From positions 1-19,513 of the forward strand of contig JAEXGT010000010.1 in NCBI GenBank assembly GCA_023450615.1: DNA of 19,513 nt, written 5' to 3'. Of the stretch, positions 1-7,069 are shown piece by piece. Under the pieces are notes generated by a model that was given only the letters and a program-made list of their open reading frames with translations, was not told where the DNA came from and searched no databases. Position numbers and translations under genes: made by a program. The first letter of the stretch is position 1, and the number at the start of each line of letters is the position of its first letter. This DNA comes from Pseudomonadota bacterium (GTDB taxonomy: Bacteria > Pseudomonadota > Alphaproteobacteria > Rhizobiales > Beijerinckiaceae).

Positions 1-440
1 GCTATACAGAGGCCTGCGATCTCCTGGTCCAGAATGTCGTCGGCAATCAGGTCTTCGCTCCTAAAACGCACTTCCTCGAGAGCGGCCTTTTCGATGAGCA
101 TATGCCCGCTTGGCAGGACCTGGAGCTCTATTACCGAATGCTGAAGAGATACGGAGCAGGTAGGCTCGTTGATCTGCACAGCTATTACATCGATCTAACC
201 CCTCGAGGCGACAGGATTTCTGCGGATGGCGGCCGTGTCAGAAGAGCTTTTGAGCGGATGCTGGATAAGCACCCGGAGATTTCAGGAAGAGACAGGCAAC
301 ATCTCTTCCTGCAGCTCATCTCCCCTAAATACGGCATCTATCCTGGTCCCACGGATTGGGCGCGCATGCTGAGCTGGGGCTTCTGGCCGAGAGGGTATGC
401 GCGAATGCTCCGGCGTCAGCTCCATGCTCGTAACGCGTGA
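1..440 (+). CDS. Glycosyltransferase family 2, C-terminal fragment (5' end outside window)
   Basis: The reading frame is open from position 3, the first complete codon, to the TGA at 438-440, so about 145 C-terminal residues are visible and the N-terminus lies upstream of the window. Near the start it reads NVVGNQVFAPKTHFLESGLF followed by DEHMPAWQDLELYYRM. This is the usual acceptor-side pattern of GT-A family 2 transferases: a G(N)xVF strand, a G-x-FDE turn and a WQDxxLYxR stretch, where the ED/QD region holds the catalytic-base area. The last 60 residues are basic and aromatic, as in O-antigen or exopolysaccharide transferases that sit against the membrane. Such enzymes move a sugar from a nucleotide-sugar to a lipid-linked glycan. 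The flippase that follows on the same strand supports a polysaccharide locus. Donor and acceptor sugars cannot be read from this fragment. Confidence 0.78.
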   Translation, partial: YTEACDLLVQNVVGNQVFAPKTHFLESGLFDEHMPAWQDLELYYRMLKRYGAGRLVDLHSYYIDLTPRGDRISADGGRVRRAFERMLDKHPEISGRDRQHLFLQLISPKYGIYPGPTDWARMLSWGFWPRGYARMLRRQLHARNA

Positions 441-505
441 TGCCCTGCTCGCAGGTGCCCTGTTGCCCTTAAACTTGCAATCCTTGCTTTGAAAAGGCGC
501 CAGCA

Positions 506-1993
506 TTGAACCGAAAAGAGTCCATCAGAGGGCGTCTGGGACGCGGGGCTTTCTGGCTCGCCGCGTCACGGCTGATCGTCAATGTCATCGGCCTCCTGAG
601 CACGATTGTCTTAGCGCGACTGCTGACCCCTTCCGACTTCGGCCTGGTGGCTATCGCCACGAGTGCTGTGGCGGTCATAACCTCTCTGACGAACATCTCA
701 CTCTCGATGGCTCTCATCAGCCTGCGGGATATTACGACCGAACATATCGACGCGGCTTGGACCTTGAATCTCATCAGGTCGTTCGTGCTGGCGCTTTTAT
801 GCCTTGCATGCGCATTTCCCATGGCTGCATTCTATGGCGATGACAGGCTGATCCCGATCTTCGTGGCGCTGAGCGGAGTTGTATTCTGCAACGGCCTCAG
901 CAGTCCGAAACTGGCTATTCTCAACAAGCAGCTCATATTCTGGCCTGACTTCATTCAGAATGTCAGCGCCAAGTTCCTCGCCACGGCATCAGCTGTGGCG
1001 GTCGGTCTGTGGCTGAGAAGTTACTGGGCCATCATCATCAGTGCGGCGGTTTTACAGATCGTTCCAGTTGTGTTGAGCTATTACTTTGCTCCTTACCGGC
1101 CCAAGCTTTCCCTTTCGCGTTCGCGGGATCTGCTCTCTTTCTCGATTTGGCTCACACTCTCAGAAGCCATCAACACCCTGAACTGGCGCTCGGACAACCT
1201 CTTCGTCGGCGCATATCTCGGCACAAAACCGCTTGGTTTCTATACGGTCGGCTCGGATATTGCGGCAATTGCGACCCGCGTGACAACCGTCCCGCTGTTT
1301 CAGGCATTGATGCCGGCATTCTCCCTGATTCAAAGCGACATCCCCAAATTGGCGGGGGCATACCGCAAGATTCAGGCCCTGACATTCGCTTTCGGATTTC
1401 CATTTGGCATCGGATTCGCTCTTGTGGCAGACCTTTTGGTCCCACTCGTTTTGGGATCGCAATGGATGCCGACCGTGCCGGTCATACAGATAGTGTCGGT
1501 ACTGTTTGCTATTCAGACGGTGACAGCGGCCAACCAGCCGTTGGCTTTAGCCTTGGGCCGCACGAAAGTGATTTTCTGGCGGGATGTCGTGGGCCTTGCC
1601 GTCCGTATGCCCCTGACAGTTGGCGGCCTCTGGGCGAATGGGATGACGGGCCTTCTGATCGGGCGCCTGTGTGCGGGGATCATCCATTCCGCTATCAGTA
1701 TCTCCGTGACCCGCGACCTTATCGGAGTTTCTTTGAGGGAACAGTTTAGCGGGGTCTGGCGCGCCGCGTTGAGCACCCTGATCATGGCGCTGGCCGTCGG
1801 CGCAGCAAAGTCGAGGCTTGAGCAGAGCCAGGATCACCTCGTGTTGGGAATTCAGCTTGTCAGCCTGACCCTTCTCGGTGTGAGCATCTACATCATCTCC
1901 CTGTTTGCCATATGGCACCTTCACGGCAGAAAGAACGGCGTCGAGAGAATGTTGTTCGATCTGCTTTTCTCCTTGAGAGCGAAGAAGGATTGA
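506..1993 (+). CDS. Lipopolysaccharide/exopolysaccharide flippase (Wzx/WzxC-like, MOP superfamily)
   Basis: A 495-residue, strongly hydrophobic protein with about 12-14 predicted membrane segments. It opens with a basic tail followed by GAFWLAASRLIVNVIGLLST and VLARLLTPSDFGLVAIA, the N-terminal signature of polysaccharide-export flippases (Polysacc_synt family, WzxC-like). A second signature, NTLNWRSDNLFVGAYLGTKP with LGFYTVG after it, lies near residue 230 and is typical of this family. These proteins turn undecaprenyl-linked repeat units across the inner membrane. The start chosen is a TTG at 506, with a weak AAGG 8 bases upstream. No ATG gives the conserved N-terminus, so the rare start is plausible but not certain. 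It lies 65 bp after the glycosyltransferase and probably shares its transcript. Codon and base use in 1-2000 looks AT-richer than in the genes to the right, common for surface-glycan loci. The transported glycan is unknown. Confidence 0.88.
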   Translation: MNRKESIRGRLGRGAFWLAASRLIVNVIGLLSTIVLARLLTPSDFGLVAIATSAVAVITSLTNISLSMALISLRDITTEHIDAAWTLNLIRSFVLALLCLACAFPMAAFYGDDRLIPIFVALSGVVFCNGLSSPKLAILNKQLIFWPDFIQNVSAKFLATASAVAVGLWLRSYWAIIISAAVLQIVPVVLSYYFAPYRPKLSLSRSRDLLSFSIWLTLSEAINTLNWRSDNLFVGAYLGTKPLGFYTVGSDIAAIATRVTTVPLFQALMPAFSLIQSDIPKLAGAYRKIQALTFAFGFPFGIGFALVADLLVPLVLGSQWMPTVPVIQIVSVLFAIQTVTAANQPLALALGRTKVIFWRDVVGLAVRMPLTVGGLWANGMTGLLIGRLCAGIIHSAISISVTRDLIGVSLREQFSGVWRAALSTLIMALAVGAAKSRLEQSQDHLVLGIQLVSLTLLGVSIYIISLFAIWHLHGRKNGVERMLFDLLFSLRAKKD

Positions 1994-1994
1994 G

Positions 1995-2035
1995 CATATC
2001 GGAGAAGACATCGCCGCTACGCCATCTCCCATATG
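1995..2035. terminator. Possible convergent terminator stem (imperfect)
   Basis: The arms CATATCGGAGA (1995-2005) and TCTCCCATATG (2025-2035) are complementary at 10 of 11 positions around a 19-base loop. The stem lies in the 58-bp gap between the ends of the convergent flippase and LysR genes. There is no T-run on either side, so this is only a candidate for a shared 3' end. Confidence 0.3.
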
Positions 2036-2051
2036 TTCCTGGAATGAAGCC

Positions 2052-2924
2052 TCAAGCCGCGATTTTCCGCGGGTCGCGCACCGCGTCGCGGATCATGCGC
2101 GCCATTTCCTGCACGATGTGATTGCCGCCGCCTTTCGGCAGATAGAGATTGACCATGAAGGGCGGGAGCAGCGGCAATCCCGTCTCCGGCCCCAGCACTT
2201 CGAGATTGCCCGGCACGGTGGAGGCCATCCACGCCATCACGGCGGTGTCGGCCGCAACGGTCGCGACCTGTGCCGACGTGTTGGTGGAATCGAAAACCTG
2301 CCGCCATTCGATACCGGCTTTCTGCAAGGCTTCGCGGATCGGCGGGCGGAATGCGCAATCGGAGCAACCGATGGACACGGGCAGAGGCCGTTTCCATGCC
2401 GCCTCGCCACCGCGCGCGCCGACCCATACCAGACGGTCCATGACGAGGTTCTCGCCATCCGCGTCGCATGCCTGTTCGGTGGCCATGACGATATCGACCT
2501 TCCCGCCTGCGAGCCTCGTGCGCAGCTCCGCACTCGATCCGCTGTTGAGCGAAATCTGCACACGCGGATAGTTGCGCGCGAAATCCTTCAGAAAGGCCGG
2601 CAGATATGTGGTGATGATGTCGCTTGGAATGCCGAGGCGGATCTCGCCTTCGAATTCCGGTGTCATCATCTCGGTCCAGATCTCGTCGTTCATGGCGAGC
2701 ATGCGCTTGGCGCGCCCGAACAACCGCTCACCGGCCCTCGTCAGGGTCACGCCGCGCCGGTCCCGGACGATCAGCTCCTCGCCCATGATCTCTTCCAGAC
2801 GCTTGATCTGCTGGCTGACGGCGGCCTGGGTGAGGTTGAGAACACCGGATGCCGCCGTCATGCCGCCGGTATCCACCACAGCCACGAAAGCTCTCAGCAG
2901 GCTGACATCGAGATTATGGGGCAT
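2052..2924 (-). CDS. LysR-family transcriptional regulator
   Basis: A 290-residue protein of normal LysR length. Residues about 5-65 form the winged helix-turn-helix: LRAFVAVVDTGGMTAASGVL, then LTQAAVSQQIKRLEE, then VTLTRAGERL, all canonical. The rest is the periplasmic-binding-protein-like effector domain, beginning EIRLGIPSDIITTYLPAF. The protein should bind DNA as a tetramer and respond to an unidentified small ligand. It is transcribed away from the DUF1127 gene at 3028, with a 103-bp shared region that carries an inverted repeat at 2940-2959. That arrangement suggests it controls its neighbour and itself. In Brucella and Agrobacterium the LysR protein VtlR activates small DUF1127 genes, which makes this link plausible; orthology to VtlR was not established here. 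The effector is unknown. Confidence 0.93.
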   Translation of the reverse strand: MPHNLDVSLLRAFVAVVDTGGMTAASGVLNLTQAAVSQQIKRLEEIMGEELIVRDRRGVTLTRAGERLFGRAKRMLAMNDEIWTEMMTPEFEGEIRLGIPSDIITTYLPAFLKDFARNYPRVQISLNSGSSAELRTRLAGGKVDIVMATEQACDADGENLVMDRLVWVGARGGEAAWKRPLPVSIGCSDCAFRPPIREALQKAGIEWRQVFDSTNTSAQVATVAADTAVMAWMASTVPGNLEVLGPETGLPLLPPFMVNLYLPKGGGNHIVQEMARMIRDAVRDPRKIAA

Positions 2925-2939
2925 AGGGCCTCTCCATAA

Positions 2940-2959
2940 ATATCGCTTATTCTCGATAT
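2940..2959. promoter_or_regulatory. Candidate LysR operator in the LysR/DUF1127 divergent region
   Basis: ATATCG at 2940-2945 and CGATAT at 2954-2959 form a perfect 6-bp inverted repeat around an 8-base spacer. It is centred about 58 bp upstream of the transcription start expected from the DUF1127 promoter at 2973-3001, the usual place for a LysR recognition site. The spacing gives T-N12-A rather than the textbook T-N11-A, so assignment to the adjacent LysR is inference. Confidence 0.45.
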
Positions 2960-2972
2960 AATGAACATTCGT

Positions 2973-3001
2973 TTCACTTATGCAATAGGCAATCCCATAA
3001 T
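2973..3001 (+). promoter_or_regulatory. Candidate sigma-70-type promoter for the DUF1127 gene
   Basis: TTCACT at 2973-2978 (4 of 6 matches to TTGACA) is followed 17 bp later by CATAAT at 2996-3001 (5 of 6 matches to TATAAT). Transcription would begin near 3008, leaving a short leader with the strong AAGGAG ribosome site at 3016-3021. The weak -35 fits a promoter that needs an activator. Confidence 0.45.
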
Positions 3002-3027
3002 CTCCTCATCCACTTAAGGAGAGCGCT

Positions 3028-3228
3028 ATGTCAGCCTTTTCAAGCACCCGTCAGGATACCTTTGAGACCCGCCCCTCCGGCCTCAAGAACCTCTTCTCGG
3101 CCATGATGCGGGAAATTCGCATCCGCCGCGCCATGCGGGAAGTGGCAGCCCTGGACGATGCCACGCTCCATGATATCGGCATTGGGCCCGGCAACATCGA
3201 GGATGCCGTCCGCCATGGGCGATACTAA
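3028..3228 (+). CDS. DUF1127 (YjiS-like) small protein
   Basis: A 66-residue basic protein. Its C-terminal 40 residues carry the DUF1127 pattern: an amphipathic basic helix (MREIRIRRAMREVAALDD), then ATLHDIGIGPGNIEDAVRHG, where the L-x-DIGI core is the family hallmark. The first 25 residues are a variable Ser/Thr-rich lead. The ATG has an excellent AAGGAG at 3016-3021, 6 bases upstream. Some family members in Rhodobacter and Agrobacterium bind RNA and affect small-RNA turnover and phosphate or carbon metabolism; whether this one does is unknown. It is divergent from the LysR gene and probably under its control. Its stop codon overlaps that of the convergent lipid kinase gene by 4 bp. Confidence 0.93.
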   Translation: MSAFSSTRQDTFETRPSGLKNLFSAMMREIRIRRAMREVAALDDATLHDIGIGPGNIEDAVRHGRY

Positions 3229-4094
3229 GGCGCGAAGACCGTCACGGCGGAAGGTTTGATGGAGAAATGCGCAGGCGTCTGGGTGACGATCTCGCCATCG
3301 GCATTGATCGACCTTGGACGCCTGGTGCGGATGTCGAATTCCTGCGCGCGGATGGCCCGCACCTCGCTCCAGGCGCCGTGCTCACCGTATCGGAACGAGC
3401 GCGCCATGAAAGCAAGCTTCCAGGCGCGCTCGAATTCCAGGCTGTAGAGATCGAGATGCTGATCGTCGATGGCCGCGTCCTTTTCCACCGCATTGCCGCC
3501 GCCATAGAAGCGTCCGTTGCCCACGGCGATCTGCAGGGTTCTTACACGCACGGTTTCGGTATCGCTTACGATCGTCGCGCGAAAGGGCTTGGCGTGCGCC
3601 AGTACGTTCATGGCCACGAGCGCATAGCCCAGGCGTCCGAAGCGCCGCTTGATATCGCGGGTCAGCTTCTGCGCCAGCTCAGCGGAAAGGCCGAGGCTCG
3701 CCACGTTGAAGAAAGGCTGGCCGTTCACGACGCCGAGATCGATCTTGCGTGTATGGCCGTCCGCGATGACCTGTGCCGCGCCGTCGAGGTCGAACGGAAT
3801 GTTCAACGTCCGCGCCAGATCGTTCGCCGTGCCGAGCGGCAGGATGCCGAGCGGCAACCCGGCCTCGATCACGCCGAAGGCTGCTGCGTTCAACGTTCCG
3901 TCGCCGCCACCGACGACGGCGCAATCCACCTCGTCCTTGTGTTTCACGATCAGGGGGGACAGGTCCTCCCGCCGGGCGCATTCCGCATGAACTGGCTCGA
4001 TTCCATGGGTTTCGAGAGCCGCGGCAGCGGCCGCGGCCTGGGCCGCGCCGCTTCGACTCTTGGTATTGATGATAAGGAGGGCGCGGCGTGACAT
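3225..4094 (-). CDS. Diacylglycerol-kinase-family lipid kinase (YegS/BmrU-like)
   Basis: A 289-residue protein of typical YegS/BmrU length. The nucleotide-binding N-terminal domain opens with RRALLIINTKSRSG and holds the signature VVGGGDGTLN (GGGDGT at residues 62-67). LPLGTANDLAR follows at about 85-95, both diagnostic of the DAGK catalytic domain. The C-terminal half carries DLGVVNGQPFFNVASLGL and NGRFYGGG, the family's second domain. Members phosphorylate diacylglycerol, phosphatidylglycerol or other lipids with ATP; the substrate cannot be told from sequence. The ATG at 4094 is chosen because MSRRALLIIN matches the family start, although the ribosome site is weak. It stands alone on the minus strand, convergent with the DUF1127 gene (4-bp overlap of stop codons) and divergent from gshB. 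Confidence 0.92.
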   Translation of the reverse strand: MSRRALLIINTKSRSGAAQAAAAAAALETHGIEPVHAECARREDLSPLIVKHKDEVDCAVVGGGDGTLNAAAFGVIEAGLPLGILPLGTANDLARTLNIPFDLDGAAQVIADGHTRKIDLGVVNGQPFFNVASLGLSAELAQKLTRDIKRRFGRLGYALVAMNVLAHAKPFRATIVSDTETVRVRTLQIAVGNGRFYGGGNAVEKDAAIDDQHLDLYSLEFERAWKLAFMARSFRYGEHGAWSEVRAIRAQEFDIRTRRPRSINADGEIVTQTPAHFSIKPSAVTVFAP

Positions 4095-4259
4095 GGCCTA
4101 TCAGATGTGGAAGCTTGGGCTTTTCCGCAAGGGCTCAGGGGGAACGAAGCGAGGCTATTCAATAACACCCATGCCGCTTTTTCGTTCATTCCTCTTGCCC
4201 AAGAGTTGCCTTCCTCGAGAAACAGTCCAATAAACCCGCTTCCCAAGGAGGCTTGAAGC
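4095..4259. other. Intergenic region between the divergent lipid kinase and gshB
   Basis: A 165-bp region that must hold both promoters. AAGGAGG at 4245-4251 is a strong ribosome site for gshB. A weak TTGCCT (4206-4211) lies 16 bp before CAATAA (4228-4233) and might be the gshB promoter. No convincing palindrome or small gene was seen. Confidence 0.4.
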
Positions 4260-5204
4260 ATGACCCTCACCGTCGCGATCCAGATGGATCACATCAACAG
4301 CATCAAGATCGCAGGCGATACGGGCTTTGCGCTGCTGCTTGAGGCGCAGCGGCGGGGCCATCGGGTTCTCCACTACACCCCCGACCGCCTGTCGCTTCGC
4401 GACGGCAAGGTGATCGCGATGGTAGATCCCATCGAGGTGCGCGACGAAGAGGGCAATCACTTCACGCTGGGCACTCAGGAACGCGTCGATCTCTCGACCG
4501 TGGACGTGGTGCTCATGCGCCAGGACCCGCCCTTCGATCTCGCCTACATTACCGCCACGCACTTCCTGGAGCGCATCCACCCCAAGACTCTGGTGGTGAA
4601 CAACCCCACCCATGTGCGCAACGCGCCGGAGAAGATCTTCGTCACGCAGTTCCCCCATCTCATGCCGCCGACGCTGATCTCGCGCGACAAGGCGGAGATC
4701 GAGGACTTCCGGCGCGAGCACGGCGATGTGGTGATGAAGCCGCTTTACGGCCATGGCGGCGCAAGCGTGTTCAAGGTCGGACGCGAAGACCCGAATTTCG
4801 GTTCTCTCTACGATCTCTTCTCAAACCTTTTCCGTGAGCCCTGGGTGATCCAGCGCTTCCTGCCGAAGATCACGGAAGGCGACAAACGCATCATCCTCAT
4901 CGACGGCGAGGCCGCGGGCGCGATCAACCGCGTTCCGGCAGCCAACGATATCCGCTCCAACATGGTGCGCGGCGGTGCTGCGAAGCCGACGGACCTGACG
5001 CCGCGCGAGCGCGAGATCTGCGAGACCATCGGGCCCGACCTGAAGCGCATGGGCCTCATCCTCGTCGGCATCGACGTGATCGACGGCAACCTCACCGAGA
5101 TCAACGTGACGGCGCCGACAGGCATCCGCGCCATCAAGCGCCTCGGCGGGCCGGACCTTGCCGTGACGGTGTGGGACGCAATCGAGAGCAAGGTGAGGCG
5201 TTGA
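4260..5204 (+). CDS. gshB: Glutathione synthase
   Basis: A 314-residue ATP-grasp ligase matching bacterial GshB in length and order of motifs. The N-terminal domain reads VAIQMDHINSIKIAGDTGFA. Next comes VVNNPTHVRNAPEKIF, then the ATP-binding VMKPLYGHGGASVFKV near residue 160. The metal-binding end is DGNLTEINVTAPTGI. The enzyme adds glycine to gamma-glutamylcysteine with ATP in the cytoplasm, the second step of glutathione synthesis. The common EINVTSPTG motif has Ala for Ser here, a mild change. The ATG at 4260 has AAGGAGG at 4245-4251, 8 bases upstream. It is monocistronic as seen and faces hemW. The repeat cluster after its stop codon may end or protect its transcript. Confidence 0.97.
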   Translation: MTLTVAIQMDHINSIKIAGDTGFALLLEAQRRGHRVLHYTPDRLSLRDGKVIAMVDPIEVRDEEGNHFTLGTQERVDLSTVDVVLMRQDPPFDLAYITATHFLERIHPKTLVVNNPTHVRNAPEKIFVTQFPHLMPPTLISRDKAEIEDFRREHGDVVMKPLYGHGGASVFKVGREDPNFGSLYDLFSNLFREPWVIQRFLPKITEGDKRIILIDGEAAGAINRVPAANDIRSNMVRGGAAKPTDLTPREREICETIGPDLKRMGLILVGIDVIDGNLTEINVTAPTGIRAIKRLGGPDLAVTVWDAIESKVRR

Positions 5205-5213
5205 TGTTCAAGC

Positions 5214-5456
5214 GTCATCCCGGGGCTGCGTAGCAGAACCCGGGATCGTTCAACGAGTGAGGCGCCCGAACATCGGCACTGTCATTCCCGCGAAGGCGGG
5301 AATCCATAAACACCGCAAGGGAAGAGTAAAGTTCTCGGGAGCCGCCGCGTCTTTCCTTGAACCGTCGTGGTTATCGGTCCCCGCCTACGCGGGGATGACA
5401 CCGAGCCAAACTGGTCACGCGATCCCGGATCTGCGCTGCGCTTCGTCCGGGATGAC
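5214..5456. repeat. Nested palindromic repeat composite 1 (outer pair A/D around inner pair B/C)
   Basis: Four hairpins lie in mirrored order between gshB and hemW. Element A (5214-5247) has stem ATCCCGGG/CCCGGGAT with an inner CTGC/GCAG stem. Element B (5281-5305) has stem ATTCCCGC/GCGGGAAT. Element C (5376-5399) has stem TCCCCGC/GCGGGGA and is the inverse of B with a few changes. Element D (5421-5456) has stem ATCCCGGA/TCCGGGAT and is the inverse partner of A, sharing GTCATCCCGG and CCGGGATC ends. B-C spans 119 bp and the whole spans 243 bp. Such palindromes are abundant in alphaproteobacterial intergenic regions as REP/REPIN- or MITE-like elements. Here they could also stop transcription from both convergent genes. 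Confidence 0.85.
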
Positions 5457-5472
5457 CACTGGGCTCTTTTGA

Positions 5473-6633
5473 TTAAGCCGCCAGTTCCGCGATCACCGCG
5501 TTTAACACGGGAAAGCCTTTCTCCGTCACCGCAAGGCGTGAGCCGTCGATGCGGATGAGTCCTTCCTCCTGCATGATGCGCAGGCCGCGCTGGTTGAGCG
5601 GCTTTCCCGTGAAGGCCTCGTAGCGGCGCGGGTCGATGCCCTCTTTCAGGCGAAGCCCCATGAGGAGGAATTCGTCACCCTCGGCCTCGGAGGTGAGCAC
5701 CTCCTCCTCGATCACGCCATGGCCTTCACGCTCCACATGCTCGAGCCATGTCTCGGGATGTTTCTCCGTCGATGTGGCAAGCCGCGCATTGCCTGTCACC
5801 AGGCGTCCGTGCGCGCCGGGGCCGATGCCCGCGTATTCGCCGTAGCGCCAGTAAAGCAGATTGTGCCGCGATTCCGCGCCGGGCCTGGCGTGGTTCGAAA
5901 TCTCGTACGCGGGCATGCCGTGCTTCTCGCAGGTTTCCTGCGTGATGTCGTAGAGCGCGCGGCCCGTCTCCTCGTCCGGCACGGTGAGCTTGCCCGCATC
6001 GAACAGACGCTGGAACCATGTGCCCGGCTCAATGGTGAGCTGGTAGAGCGACAGGTGTTCCACCGCATAGCCGATGGCCTGCTCAAGCTCCGCCGCCCAG
6101 GCCTCGGGCGTGTGACCGGGGCGCGCATAGATGAGGTCGAAGGAATAGCGATCGAAGATCGAGCCCGCCACCTTCACCGCGGCCAAAGCCTCCTCGACCG
6201 AATGCATTCTCCCCAAGCGGCGCAGGTCGGGATCGTTGAGCGCCTGCACGCCCATCGACACACGGTTGATGCCAGCACCGCGATAGCCGCGAAAGCGCTC
6301 GGCCTCCACGCTCGTCGGGTTGGCCTCAAGCGTGACTTCCGCCTTCGGATCGATGCCCCACGCGCCGCCGATGGCGTCGAGGATCGCACCCACCGTTTCC
6401 GGCTTCATGAGCGAGGGCGTTCCGCCGCCGAAGAAGATGCTGGTGACCGTCCGCCCCGGAATGCGCGAAGCCGTATGCGCGATCTCGCGTTTGAAGGCCG
6501 CCAGGAACCGCTCCTGATCCACCGGCTGGTGGCGGACATGGCTGTTGAAGTCGCAATAGGGACATTTGGAGGCGCAAAAGGGCCAATGGACGTAAACGCC
6601 AAAGCCCACATCGCGCGTCGGATGATCGATCAT
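5473..6633 (-). CDS. hemW: Radical SAM heme chaperone HemW
   Basis: A 386-residue protein from the ATG at 6633, the usual HemW length. FGVYVHWPFCASKCPYCDFN holds the radical-SAM cluster motif CxxxCxxC (C20, C24, C27). The residue two after the third Cys is Phe, as in HemW, where coproporphyrinogen dehydrogenase HemN has Cys. SIFFGGGTPSLM (GGGTPS about 69-74) and NRVSMGVQALND are further family motifs, and a HemW C-terminal winged-helix-like domain follows. HemW binds heme and a 4Fe-4S cluster and delivers heme to respiratory enzymes; older annotations call it an oxygen-independent coproporphyrinogen oxidase. An in-frame extension to 6738 exists but would begin inside a repeat element and lacks family sequence, so it was not used. 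The ribosome site at 6633 is weak. Relatives often sit next to rdgB, but here two plus-strand genes intervene. Confidence 0.95.
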   Translation of the reverse strand: MIDHPTRDVGFGVYVHWPFCASKCPYCDFNSHVRHQPVDQERFLAAFKREIAHTASRIPGRTVTSIFFGGGTPSLMKPETVGAILDAIGGAWGIDPKAEVTLEANPTSVEAERFRGYRGAGINRVSMGVQALNDPDLRRLGRMHSVEEALAAVKVAGSIFDRYSFDLIYARPGHTPEAWAAELEQAIGYAVEHLSLYQLTIEPGTWFQRLFDAGKLTVPDEETGRALYDITQETCEKHGMPAYEISNHARPGAESRHNLLYWRYGEYAGIGPGAHGRLVTGNARLATSTEKHPETWLEHVEREGHGVIEEEVLTSEAEGDEFLLMGLRLKEGIDPRRYEAFTGKPLNQRGLRIMQEEGLIRIDGSRLAVTEKGFPVLNAVIAELAA

Positions 6634-6700
6634 GGGCGGTATATGGCAGGTCTTCGGTGAAACGTCACGAGTGGCGTTGTCGCGAGGCAATCCCCCTAGC

Positions 6701-6934
6701 GTCCTCCCGGGGCCGCGCAGCGGAACCTGAGATCGCATGCAGGATGAAGCGCAGTCTCACCTCTCCCTGAGGGAGAGGTCGGACCGTCAGGTCCGGGTGA
6801 GGGGTTACAGCCTCTCCGGAGAGGTTTCGCCCCCTCACCCTCGCTGCGCTCGACCTCTCTCACCGGGGAGAGGTGAAGTAGAGCTCGATCCTGCACCTGC
6901 TCCCGGATCTTCGCTACGCGTCGTCCGGGATGGC
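6701..6934. repeat. Nested palindromic repeat composite 2 (outer pair A'/D' around a different inner element)
   Basis: A' (6701-6734) matches element A of composite 1 at 28 of 34 positions. D' (6899-6934) matches element D at 31 of 36. They lie in the same order and orientation as in composite 1. The inner part is unrelated to B/C: a 118-bp unit (6758-6875) with ends CACCTCTCCC and GGGAGAGGTG. Inside are a 9-bp stem at 6759-6779, GGACC/GGTCC at 6781-6794, the palindrome CCTCTCCGGAGAGG at 6811-6824, and the long-range pair GGGTGAGGGG (6795-6804) with CCCCTCACCC (6831-6840). The whole spans 234 bp and lies upstream of hemW and tetR, so it could also affect their promoters. Confidence 0.85.
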
Positions 6935-7057
6935 GCCTGTTTCGGGCGACAAGAAAATTTTTCCGAAACCTCTCCCTGCATGGGTTGTTCACCCCTCATG
7001 CCTTCCCTGCCCTAGCCTCCCCCGAGGCGGGGGCCTAAGATCGTGGCGTTGGAGTTC

Positions 7058-7063
7058 AAAGGA
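7058..7063 (+). promoter_or_regulatory. Ribosome site that decides the tetR start
   Basis: AAAGGA lies 6 bases before the ATG at 7070. The alternative in-frame GTG at 7043 has no comparable site, so 7070 is preferred. Confidence 0.55.
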
Positions 7064-7069
7064 ACCATC

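Larger units (their letters stand above)
6634..7069. other. Gene-free region between hemW and the tetR gene
   Basis: This 436-bp stretch holds the second repeat composite (6701-6934). After it comes an AT-rich palindrome, GAAAATTTTTC, at 6953-6963 and the likely promoter area of the TetR gene. The start of hemW faces it from the left. No small gene with a ribosome site was found. Confidence 0.6.

Noticed and set aside
2927..3004. Imperfect direct repeat GCATAGG..CCATAAA / GCAATAGG..CCATAAT around the LysR start
   Set aside because: Short matched blocks with unequal spacing, partly over the LysR start codon; not better than chance in an A/T-rich promoter.
5281..5399. Possible CRISPR-like repeats
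   Set aside because: B and C are inverted, not direct, with a single unrelated spacer and no cas gene nearby.
5257..5472. A 71-codon open frame reading through the repeat composite (VIPAKAGIH...VPAYAGMT type product)
   Set aside because: It is translation of the B/C palindromes; such frames arise wherever these repeats occur and have no ribosome site here.
6634..6738. N-terminal extension of HemW by 35 residues
   Set aside because: It begins inside repeat element A', lacks family sequence and would make the protein longer than usual HemW.
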